In this document: piece after piece, positions 27,378 to 35,465 of the stretch
Layout of the letters: each line of letters opens with the position of its first letter
How positions within the stretch are numbered: the first letter of the stretch is position 1
Assembly (NCBI GenBank): GCA_937876195.1
Contig: CALEIK010000017.1
Coordinates: 62,001-126,000, forward strand
Length of the DNA: 64,000 nucleotides
Direction of reading: 5' to 3'
From: an uncultured Flavobacteriales bacterium
Lineage (GTDB): Bacteria > Bacteroidota > Bacteroidia > Flavobacteriales_D > Crocinitomicaceae
Translations under genes and position numbers: made by a program
The notes under the pieces: model-generated
The model's input: only the letters and a program-made list of their open reading frames with translations
Database searches by the model: none
What the model was told of the DNA's origin: nothing

Positions 27378-28907
27378 ATGGCAGTTGAACCAATTGAAAA
27401 TATAGAACTCCTTTTTCTAAACTTGGATGATTATCAAGAGTTGAAAGACACGATGATCGATGCTTATACAAATATGCCCAATTCCTATTGGAAGGAAGAT
27501 CATATTGCTTCTCTCATCAACCAGTTTAAAGAAGGTCAAGTTGTTATAAAAGTAAATAATCAAATTGCCGGGTGTGCTCTCTCGATTATCGTTGATTACT
27601 ATAAATTTGATGAGCATCATACATACAAAGAAATTACTGGGAATTATTCTTTCAATACCCACAACCCTGATGGCGACGTGCTCTATGGGATAGATGTTTT
27701 TATCAAACCAGAATTTCGTGGACTACGATTAGGGCGACGTTTATACGATTACCGAAAGGAATTGTGCGAACAGCTGAATCTAAAAGGTGTTGCTTTTGGC
27801 GGTAGAATTCCCAATTACCACAAGTATTCTGGCGAAATGACCCCTCAGCAATACATCAATAAAGTCAAGCGAAAAGAAATTGAAGATCCCGTATTGAATT
27901 TTCAAATTTCCAATGATTTTCACCCTGCGAAAGTAATGAAAGGCTATTTGGAGGGAGACAAAGCATCGAATGAATACGCTGTTTTGTTGGAATGGGACAA
28001 TATTTATTACCAAAAACCCAACAAAAAGGCTACACAAGTAAAGAAAGTAGTGCGATTAGGGTTGATTCAATGGCAAATGCGTCCTTACAGGACTTTAGAT
28101 GATTTATTGCAACAAGTTGAATTTTTCGTGGACGCTGTTTCTGGCTACCGATCTGATTTCGCATTGTTCCCTGAATTTTTCAACGCTCCCTTGATGGCTG
28201 AAAACAACCACATGTCGACACCAGACGCGATTCGTGAACTCGCAAAACATACGGAGACGATTGTCAATAAATTTTCGCAATTAGCAATTTCCTACAACAT
28301 CAACATTATTTCTGGAAGTATGCCTGAGGTTGTCAACGAACGACTCTACAACGTTGGATACTTATGTCGACGAGACGGAACTACAGAGCGTTATGAAAAA
28401 TTGCATGTGACGCCAGATGAAGCGAAAGTTTGGGGAATGCAAGGAGGAAATAAATTGGAAACATTTGACACGGATTGTGGGAAAATTGGCATCTTGATTT
28501 GCTATGATTCAGAATTCCCTGAATTGAGTCGTTTATTGGCGGATGATGGGATGGATATCTTGTTTGTGCCATTCCTAACTGACACACAAAATGGATTTTC
28601 ACGGGTTCGAAATTGTGCGCAGGCAAGAGCGATTGAAAATGAATGTTATGTCGCAATTGCAGGAAGCGTAGGTAATTTACCGAAAGTTCAAAACATGGAT
28701 ATTCAGTATGCACAATCAATGGTATTTACACCATGTGATTTTGCGTTTCCCGCGAATGGAATTAAAGCAGAAGCTACACCGAATACAGAAATGATTTTGA
28801 TTGCCGATGTCGACATTGACTTATTAAGAGAGCTAAATCAATTCGGAAGTGTGCGGAACTTAAAAGATCGAAGAACTGATTTGTTTGAGTTGACCAAGAA
28901 GAAGTAA
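27378..28907 (+). CDS. Bifunctional GNAT acetyltransferase / carbon-nitrogen hydrolase (509 aa)
   Basis: N-terminal GNAT domain (about 8-215) with the acetyl-CoA loop in PEFRGLRLGRRLYDYRKE (about 111-128). C-terminal nitrilase-superfamily domain (about 225-509) with the complete Glu-Lys-Cys triad: Glu266 in LFPEFF, Lys341 in YEKLHV and Cys375 in LICYDSEFP. Such fusions are known in Bacteroidota and other phyla, but the substrate is not established. One half would acetylate an amine and the other would hydrolyse an amide or nitrile, so the pair may act in sequence. It directly follows the SET gene. It has no signal peptide, so it is cytoplasmic. A repeat-rich spacer follows. Confidence 0.92.
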   Translation: MAVEPIENIELLFLNLDDYQELKDTMIDAYTNMPNSYWKEDHIASLINQFKEGQVVIKVNNQIAGCALSIIVDYYKFDEHHTYKEITGNYSFNTHNPDGDVLYGIDVFIKPEFRGLRLGRRLYDYRKELCEQLNLKGVAFGGRIPNYHKYSGEMTPQQYINKVKRKEIEDPVLNFQISNDFHPAKVMKGYLEGDKASNEYAVLLEWDNIYYQKPNKKATQVKKVVRLGLIQWQMRPYRTLDDLLQQVEFFVDAVSGYRSDFALFPEFFNAPLMAENNHMSTPDAIRELAKHTETIVNKFSQLAISYNINIISGSMPEVVNERLYNVGYLCRRDGTTERYEKLHVTPDEAKVWGMQGGNKLETFDTDCGKIGILICYDSEFPELSRLLADDGMDILFVPFLTDTQNGFSRVRNCAQARAIENECYVAIAGSVGNLPKVQNMDIQYAQSMVFTPCDFAFPANGIKAEATPNTEMILIADVDIDLLRELNQFGSVRNLKDRRTDLFELTKKK

Positions 28908-29284
28908 AAAAGTGCTTCTGTCGAGGGGATAGCTATATCAACTCCAGTTGTGTAATATAACTCGAAGGCTTTTTTTAACACAGAGGTTAAACAGAGGTGC
29001 ACAATGTACACAGAGTTAATGTAGTACCATTAAGCAAAGTTGTGTCTGTAATTTGAGGATTTTTAACACAGAGGTTGAACAGACGTACACAATGTACACA
29101 GAGGTTAGGGTTAGATAGTACGGTTAGGCAAAGTTGTGTGATAATTTGCAGGAGTTTTTAACACGGAGGTTATTATAGAGTATAATACAATTTCCTCTGT
29201 GACCTCCTAAACTCCGTTCCTCTGTGTTAAAAACTACTATGACAAAGACTCTGTGACCTCTTAAACTCTGTCACTGCAAGTAAA
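28908..29284. repeat. Intergenic cluster of direct and inverted repeats built on TTTTTAACACAGAGG
   Basis: No gene is present. Two direct units of about 90 bp start near 28971 and 29060; both run TTTTTAACACAGAGGTT, a GTACAC-rich stretch (ACAATGTACACAGAG) and GGCAAAGTTGTGT or AGCAAAGTTGTGT. A partial third unit starts near 29154 (TTTTTAACACGGAGG). Units in opposite orientation follow at about 29193-29235 (CCTCTGTGTTAAAAA) and 29250-29275 (CTCTGTGACCTC), so the block can fold on itself. AT-rich intergenic repeats with CTCTGTG-type cores are common in Bacteroidota genomes. It separates a plus-strand gene from a convergent minus-strand gene and may also stop transcription. Confidence 0.8.
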
Positions 29285-30106
29285 TCAATCCTCCTCTACT
29301 TCGATTTCATTCTCGTCGTTGACTTGTTTCAAACGCGCTGCATAATCTTCTGGCATAAAGTCAAAAAATGTATCTCCTCTTAATCCCAAACGCAAGCATT
29401 CCAATGGAATCATTTCGTTGTGAGCGATATTACCTAAGTTTACATTGTGACCGAATAATTTAATAAACCACACCTGTTGATTTTTCTGTGGAGCTTCCCA
29501 CAAAATGTCTTCCGGATTTACTTTGGCAATGATGCGATTAATCAACAACGTATGTGCCGATCCGTTGGGTCTAAAAACACCCACATTTCCCGACTCACGT
29601 CCCTCCGCTATGACTTTCCAAGAACCAGCTTCCAATTCAGTCGACATCATTCTTATCCATTTTGCTGGGGTTACAATAATCCCTGAATCTTTTGATCCAA
29701 CTTCAGATAGAACTGTTCTATCCTTTGCCATTGAATGAATCAATTCACATTTTTCATCGTGATTAATGATGATTGAACCATCGGAAATTTCAGCCAAATC
29801 TAACCCAAACTTGTCCAACGTTTGCAAATATTCTTTGACCATCCCCCGCGCATAAAACGCTTCAAACAAAGTACCTCCGAAATATGGACGGATTCCTGCT
29901 TCTTTGTAGAGTTTTATTTTCTCTTGCAAGTTATTGGCTACATAAGACGTTCCGAACCCAAATTTAACAACGTCTGTTAAATGTCCGGATGCGGAAATGA
30001 AATCCTCTACCTCTCTCAAGCTTAATCCTTTATCCATCATCATAGTGATTCCACTATTTCGAGGTTTTAATGTGCGCTCTGGTATATGGCTTAATTTAAA
30101 GTTCAT
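29285..30106 (-). CDS. Phosphosulfolactate synthase (ComA) family protein (273 aa)
   Basis: A TIM-barrel protein of the ComA family. Characteristic stretches are GITMMMDKGLSLREVEDF (about 19-36), DVVKFGFGTSYV, GIRPYFGGTLFEAF (about 71-84), EISDGSIIIN and VIAEGRESGNVGV (about 163-175). ComA adds sulfite to phosphoenolpyruvate to give (R)-phosphosulfolactate, the first step to coenzyme M in methanogens. Bacteroidota do not make coenzyme M, so the product probably feeds another sulfonate, such as a sulfolactate or cysteate-derived sulfonolipid head group; that is inference. The acidic tail (ENEIEVEED) is unusual. It lies 9 bp downstream of the TPR gene on the same strand. Confidence 0.85.
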   Translation of the reverse strand: MNFKLSHIPERTLKPRNSGITMMMDKGLSLREVEDFISASGHLTDVVKFGFGTSYVANNLQEKIKLYKEAGIRPYFGGTLFEAFYARGMVKEYLQTLDKFGLDLAEISDGSIIINHDEKCELIHSMAKDRTVLSEVGSKDSGIIVTPAKWIRMMSTELEAGSWKVIAEGRESGNVGVFRPNGSAHTLLINRIIAKVNPEDILWEAPQKNQQVWFIKLFGHNVNLGNIAHNEMIPLECLRLGLRGDTFFDFMPEDYAARLKQVNDENEIEVEED

Positions 30107-30115
30107 TCTCTGGTT

Positions 30116-31522
30116 TTATTTATCGCTCAAAAGTACAAATTCTGTCACACTTTTAAGAAGGGGGTTAATTTCAAAAATTTCCAATGCTTTTTCCTTGTCT
30201 TTCGCCAAACACTCCTTAAACAGCGCGAGGGACTCTTCTTTTCTTCCAAGCTGCCAAAGTATGTTGACCTTTATTACAGGTATAATTTTTATAGATGGAT
30301 TGACGTGACTGAATTCCTCAAGGTATTCAAGTGTTTCCTGCCATGAACCCAATGACAATAGATTCGTAAAATTAATCAAACACTCTTCATCCGTTGGATC
30401 TAAAGCGAGTGACAATTCATAATATTCCGTAGCTTCTTCAAAAAGCTCCAATTTTTCGTACGCCCCTGCTAAAACGTGATAAATTCCTGCATTCTCTGGA
30501 TCTAATTCAGCCGCTTTGAGGATCAAAATGATTCCCTCTTTGGTGCGATTACTTAAATCTTCAACAATGCCAAGTCCCAACCACGCGTCTGGAAGCAAAG
30601 GTGCCAATTCCAAACTCTTCTTGTAAAAATGCTTTGCTAAATCCAGTTCCTTCAACTGCTCATGGCATTCTCCAATATAGCAGAACGCAATCGGATCGTC
30701 TCCGTCCAATTCAATGGCCTTGTGAAAATTTTCTATTGCCTTGGTGTATTTATCACTTGACAGGTAGGCATTTCCTAAATTGAAATAGGCCGGGCCGAAG
30801 TCGTCATTAATAATGATGCAGTAGTCATACGCCCAAATTGCTTTCTCGTAATCTTCTAGTTTTGAATAGGCATTTCCAAGATTGTACCACGCTGTAAACG
30901 AATACGGATTGTCATCAATAAAATCGCTGTAACATTTGATGGATTTCTCATCCTCGCCCAACTGATCATAACAATAAGCAATCTCATAGATCGCTGCTTC
31001 ATTGTTGGGATTATCTTTAATGGCTTGTTTAAGTACTTTCAAGGCTGACTTATAATCGCCTGAATTGCTATACTCCATGGCTAAATCCAAGTAAACCTCG
31101 TCCTTATCTTCATCTATTGCCAACTCCAATGCGCTCTCAAAATGTTTTATGGCATTCTTACTGTCCTTCAACATACTAAACACTGAAGCTTTTGTTAGAA
31201 TAAGTTCAAAAGAAGTCACGCCCGATTTCTCCAAATCAGTGAGCATATTGATGGCATCTTTGAGCTGACCCATTGCTGATAAACCCTGTGCCTGTCTCAA
31301 TTTAAATAGTGAATTATACGAAAATTGGTTGTGTGCTTCTTCTGCACATTTTACAGCGTTCTTATAAGCGCCATTCATCAAAAAATGATCAATTAGAGCC
31401 TCCCAACGGTCGCTATCTAAAAAACCAAAGGGCTCTCCTTTTTTTAACGATTCAAATCTTTCAAGGTCTTCTTGCAAATTCCCATCTAAAAAATCATCGT
31501 CATTCTCATCATCATCAAACAT
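30116..31522 (-). CDS. Tetratricopeptide repeat protein (468 aa)
   Basis: Almost the whole protein consists of TPR units of 34 residues, about ten to twelve in number. Examples are EVYLDLAMEYSNSGDYKSA, FTAWYNLGNAYSKLEDYEKA, PAYFNLGNAYLSSDKYTKA and PIAFCYIGECHEQLKELDLA. The N-terminus is strongly acidic (MFDDDENDDDFLDG). There is no signal peptide or membrane segment, so it is a cytoplasmic scaffold for protein contacts. No partner can be named, but the 9-bp gap to the ComA-like gene indicates one transcript. Confidence 0.85.
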   Translation of the reverse strand: MFDDDENDDDFLDGNLQEDLERFESLKKGEPFGFLDSDRWEALIDHFLMNGAYKNAVKCAEEAHNQFSYNSLFKLRQAQGLSAMGQLKDAINMLTDLEKSGVTSFELILTKASVFSMLKDSKNAIKHFESALELAIDEDKDEVYLDLAMEYSNSGDYKSALKVLKQAIKDNPNNEAAIYEIAYCYDQLGEDEKSIKCYSDFIDDNPYSFTAWYNLGNAYSKLEDYEKAIWAYDYCIIINDDFGPAYFNLGNAYLSSDKYTKAIENFHKAIELDGDDPIAFCYIGECHEQLKELDLAKHFYKKSLELAPLLPDAWLGLGIVEDLSNRTKEGIILILKAAELDPENAGIYHVLAGAYEKLELFEEATEYYELSLALDPTDEECLINFTNLLSLGSWQETLEYLEEFSHVNPSIKIIPVIKVNILWQLGRKEESLALFKECLAKDKEKALEIFEINPLLKSVTEFVLLSDK

Positions 31523-31564
31523 AATCTAACAACTTGATTTAATTCTAAAGTAATTCTTTTAAAG

Positions 31565-31603
31565 CAAAAAACCATGTTGATGAACAATTGTTATCAACAT
31601 GGT
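31565..31603 (-). terminator. Rho-independent terminator after typA
   Basis: On the minus strand ACCATGTTGAT and ATCAACATGGT form an 11-bp stem around an 11-base loop, followed by TTTTTTGC. It lies about 35 bp past the typA stop. Confidence 0.8.
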
Positions 31604-31637
31604 ATTCACAATTAAAAACTAATTGCAATCGTATTCG

Positions 31638-33434
31638 TTACTTACCGTTACGTTTACGATCTGTTTCTTTCAATAAGATTTTTCGCATACGCAAACTCTC
31701 TGGAGTTACTTCTACGTACTCATCGGATTGGATATATTCTAAACACTCTTCCAAACTGAATTGTTTTGGCGGTGCTAATTTCACTTTATCATCAGCTCCC
31801 GAAGAACGCATATTTGACATTTTCTTCGTTTTTGTGACATTCACCACCAAATCATTGGCGCGACTGTTTTCTCCAATTACCTGCCCTTCGTAAATACTTT
31901 CTCCTGGTGCGATAAAGAATGTTCCGCGTTCCTGAAGGTTGTTCAACGAGAAAGGAATTGATGTTCCAAGCTCCATGGAAATTAGAGATCCGTTCAATCT
32001 TCCTGGAATTTCACCTTTGTAAGGTTGGTACTCCAAAAATCGATGACTCATAATCGCCTCTCCTGCTGTCGCTGTCAATAAATAGTTTCTCAAACCAATA
32101 ATTCCTCTTGAAGGAATTTCAAAAGTGATTTTCATACGTTCACCTTTTGGTTCCATATTCTTCATTTCACCTTTTCGCTTTGTCACCGCTTCAACGGCAG
32201 TTCCGCTATTCGCCTCTGGCAAATCAATTGTGAGTTCCTCAACTGGCTCACATTTAACTCCGTCAATCTCCTTGATGATTACTTGTGGTTGTCCCACTTG
32301 CATCTCATATCCTTCACGGCGCATAGTTTCTACCAATACGGCCAAGTGCATTACACCACGACCGAACACCATCCACTTGTCTGCTTTGTCCGTTTTTTGA
32401 ACGCGCATCGCAAGGTTTTTCTCCAATTCTTTGTCCAATCGTTCAGAAATATGACGTGAAGTCACGAATTTCCCTTCCTTTCCAAAAAATGGTGAATCGT
32501 TGATGGAAAACAACATACTCATTGTTGGCTCATCAATATCAATGCTTTGCAATGGTTCTGGTTGTTCGAAATCGCAAATGGTATCTCCAATTTCAAATCC
32601 TTCCAATCCGGTAATCGCACAAATATCTCCTGGCTGAACGCTTTCCACTTTCACACGCTCCAATCCTTCAAAGACAAATATGTCTTTGATACGGTGTTTT
32701 TGCTGGGTACCATCTCTTTTTGCTAATATGATCGGCATATTTGCTTTAATGACGCCACGTGTTAAACGACCTATCGCGATACGTCCTACGAAAGAGGAGA
32801 AATCCAACGAGGTAATCAACATTTGTGTGTTTCCTTCTTCGATCTTTTTTGGTGGATAATACTCTAAAATTTTATCCAACAAAGGCAAAATTGAATCTGT
32901 CTGTTGTTTATAGTCATCCGACATCCAACCGTTTTTCGCCGAACCATAAATGGTGGGAAACTCCAGTTGTTCTTCGTCTGCATCCAGCTCAAACATCAAA
33001 TCAAATACTTTTTCATGCACTTCATCTGGTGTACAGTTGTCTTTGTCCACTTTGTTGACAACAACCAATGGCTTCAATCCCATTGAAAGTGCTTTTCCAA
33101 GTACAAAACGTGTTTGCGGCATAGGACCCTCAAAAGCATCTACCAACAAACATACACCATCGGCCATGTTCAAAACACGCTCTACCTCACCACCAAAATC
33201 GGCGTGACCAGGGGTGTCGATGATATTAATCTTTGTTCCTTTATAAATTACCGAAACGTTTTTTGACACGATCGTAATTCCTCTTTCTCGCTCAAGATCG
33301 TTGTTATCCATGATTAATTCACCTGTCGGGCGATCTCTTTCATTCACAACGCTTCCAGCTTCAATCATCTTATCGACCAATGTAGTTTTTCCATGATCGA
33401 CATGGGCGATGATTGCAATATTTCTGATTTCCAT
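31638..33434 (-). CDS. typA: Translational GTPase TypA/BipA
   Basis: A ribosome-binding GTPase of the EF-G superfamily, 598 aa, full length. The G domain shows AHVDHGKTTLVDKM (G1, about 10-23), the GITI switch-I motif, DTPGHADFGGEVERVL (G3, about 73-88) and VNKVDK (G4). EF-Tu-like domain II, EF-G-like domains III and V, and the BipA-specific C-terminal domain (GMxNNLQERG-type segment: PFSLNNLQERGTFFIAPGES) follow. TypA helps 50S assembly and growth at low temperature or under stress. It lies 20 bp downstream of the DEAD-box helicase gene on the same strand, a sensible pairing for ribosome maturation. ATG at 33434. Confidence 0.97.
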   Translation of the reverse strand: MEIRNIAIIAHVDHGKTTLVDKMIEAGSVVNERDRPTGELIMDNNDLERERGITIVSKNVSVIYKGTKINIIDTPGHADFGGEVERVLNMADGVCLLVDAFEGPMPQTRFVLGKALSMGLKPLVVVNKVDKDNCTPDEVHEKVFDLMFELDADEEQLEFPTIYGSAKNGWMSDDYKQQTDSILPLLDKILEYYPPKKIEEGNTQMLITSLDFSSFVGRIAIGRLTRGVIKANMPIILAKRDGTQQKHRIKDIFVFEGLERVKVESVQPGDICAITGLEGFEIGDTICDFEQPEPLQSIDIDEPTMSMLFSINDSPFFGKEGKFVTSRHISERLDKELEKNLAMRVQKTDKADKWMVFGRGVMHLAVLVETMRREGYEMQVGQPQVIIKEIDGVKCEPVEELTIDLPEANSGTAVEAVTKRKGEMKNMEPKGERMKITFEIPSRGIIGLRNYLLTATAGEAIMSHRFLEYQPYKGEIPGRLNGSLISMELGTSIPFSLNNLQERGTFFIAPGESIYEGQVIGENSRANDLVVNVTKTKKMSNMRSSGADDKVKLAPPKQFSLEECLEYIQSDEYVEVTPESLRMRKILLKETDRKRNGK

Positions 33435-33454
33435 TATTATTCTAACTTGCTAAA

Positions 33455-35284
33455 TTAATTACGTCTTCTTCTGTTTCCACCTTCGCTTCTTGGACTGCTT
33501 GTCCCTCCATCTCTGCGTGGTGCTCCACCGCTTCTTCGGTTTCCACCGCTGCGATCTCCACCGCCACCTCTGTGTCCACTAGGTCTGCGTGCTCCGCCAC
33601 CACCTCCACCTGAAGGTTTTTTCGTTGTCACTTCGACGTTTACTTTATGTCCTTCGTATTCTGCACCGTTCACTTCTTTGATGATTTTATCTGCCAACTC
33701 ATTGTCAGCCTCAAAGAAGGAATAAGATGCAAGAATATCAATTTTTCCAACACTGTCAGATTTCAATCCTGTGCTATCACATACTACACGCAATAAGCCA
33801 CCTGGATTCAATCCATCTCGTTGTCCTAAACTAACGAAGAAACGCGTTTTATTTGCGTCATCTCGACGTGGACCTCTTTCACGACTTCCACCTCTATCTG
33901 AACGATCGGATCTATCAGAACGTCCACGGCGATTGCCACGATCATCTTCTCTATCCGCGCCAGATTTAGCATTCAAATCACCTGCACGATCATAATAATC
34001 GATGAAACGATTGAACTCAGCTGAAATGAATTTCTTGATGACTTCTTCTTTCGATAAACCATCAAAAGCTTGCATTACAGGTGGCAAGAATTCAGCAATA
34101 TCTTCTTCTTTGACTTCTGTAGCAATTACTTTGTTGACAAGTTTCAACAACTGTGCTTCACAAATTTCCTTTGGTTCAGGAATTTCACCTTTCACAAATG
34201 TGGTGCGAATCTTCCCTTCGATTTGGCGAATTTTATATCCTTCTCTAGTATTGATTAATACCAATGATTCACCTTTCTTACCAGCACGAGCAGTACGTCC
34301 ACTTCGGTGCGTGTAATTTTCGATTTCATCTGGCAAATTATAGTTGATAACGTGTGTAATATCATCTACATCAATACCACGAGCTGCTACGTCTGTTGCT
34401 ACTAGAATTTGAATAGAGCGCGTTCTAAAACGTCCCATTACTGAATCTCGTTGCGCCTGTGATAAATCACCGTGCAAAGGTTCAGCACTGTATCCCTCTT
34501 TCCCTAGTTTATCTGCTACTGCAGCAGTTTCAATTCGTGTACGGCAAAAAACCAATCCATAAATGTTTGGATTAAAATCAATAAGTCGCTTCAATGCAGC
34601 GTACCGATCTCTTTCTTTTACCACGAAATAGATATGATCTATGTTTTCGTTCGATTGATTCTTGTGACCAATCGACACCTCCAACGGATTTTCCATGTAC
34701 TTCTTCGCGATAAACGCTACTTCTTTCGGCATTGTTGCTGAGAAAAGCCATACATTTTTCCAATCTGGAGTCTGGTTCAAAATGGCATCAATATCCTCTT
34801 TGAATCCCATGTTCAGCATTTCATCTGCTTCATCAAGTACTACGTACTCCACTTCTTGCAAAATAATTGCTTTACGATTTACCAAATCCACCAGTCTTCC
34901 AGGTGTCGCTACAATAATTGTAGCCCCCCTTTTAACATCGGTCATCTGACGTTTAATATCCGTACCGCCATAGACAGATACGATATTGATTTTCAGATGT
35001 GTCGAATACGATTGTAAATCTTTTGTGATTTGTAAACAAAGTTCACGTGTTGGACAAATTACTAGTCCCTGTGGAATTTTGACGTTTTCCTTCACTTTGC
35101 TTACTAATGGAAGACCGAACGCTGCGGTCTTACCTGTCCCTGTTTGAGCTAAACCAACAAAATCACTATTCTCACCCAATAAGTGTGGAATGGCTTTTTC
35201 TTGGATCGGAGTCGGTGCTTCAAACCCCAGTTCTTTTAACGACTTCAGCACCTCACTCTTTAGCCCGAGTTCCTCAAATGTCAT
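33455..35284 (-). CDS. DEAD-box RNA helicase, DeaD/DbpA-like, with RGG-type tail (609 aa)
   Basis: Motif Q (GFEAPTPIQEKAIP), Walker A AQTGTGKT (47-54), DEAD, SAT and HRSGRTARAG define the helicase core (about 1-365). A DbpA-type RNA-binding domain follows a basic RGRSDRSDR linker (about 480-555, FVSLGQRDGLNPGGLLRVV). The tail from about 560 is Gly/Arg-rich (GGGGGGARRPSGHRGGGG) and will bind RNA without specificity. Enzymes of this layout unwind rRNA during 50S assembly and mRNA in the cold. It lies 20 bp upstream of typA. DeaD/CsdA is the nearest named relative, but tail and linker differ, so no symbol is given. Confidence 0.93.
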   Translation of the reverse strand: MTFEELGLKSEVLKSLKELGFEAPTPIQEKAIPHLLGENSDFVGLAQTGTGKTAAFGLPLVSKVKENVKIPQGLVICPTRELCLQITKDLQSYSTHLKINIVSVYGGTDIKRQMTDVKRGATIIVATPGRLVDLVNRKAIILQEVEYVVLDEADEMLNMGFKEDIDAILNQTPDWKNVWLFSATMPKEVAFIAKKYMENPLEVSIGHKNQSNENIDHIYFVVKERDRYAALKRLIDFNPNIYGLVFCRTRIETAAVADKLGKEGYSAEPLHGDLSQAQRDSVMGRFRTRSIQILVATDVAARGIDVDDITHVINYNLPDEIENYTHRSGRTARAGKKGESLVLINTREGYKIRQIEGKIRTTFVKGEIPEPKEICEAQLLKLVNKVIATEVKEEDIAEFLPPVMQAFDGLSKEEVIKKFISAEFNRFIDYYDRAGDLNAKSGADREDDRGNRRGRSDRSDRSDRGGSRERGPRRDDANKTRFFVSLGQRDGLNPGGLLRVVCDSTGLKSDSVGKIDILASYSFFEADNELADKIIKEVNGAEYEGHKVNVEVTTKKPSGGGGGGARRPSGHRGGGGDRSGGNRRSGGAPRRDGGTSSPRSEGGNRRRRN

Positions 35285-35465
35285 TCTTATATTTTAAAAT
35301 TGAGTGCAAAGGTACGTAGAATTAAGTGAATTACATGTTTTTTAACTAAAGTTGTAGATAATGTATAGATAATTTAATATCAAATAGGATATTTATTACA
35401 TTTGGCACAAGAGTACTTAACTCTACCATTGAAGCCATAAAGAACCGTCTATTAAACTATAGCTT

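Noticed and set aside
35401..35420. TTGGCACAAGAGTACTT upstream of the GT-C/MORN gene as a sigma-54 site
   Set aside because: Only the -24 half matches; the -12 half (TACT) does not.
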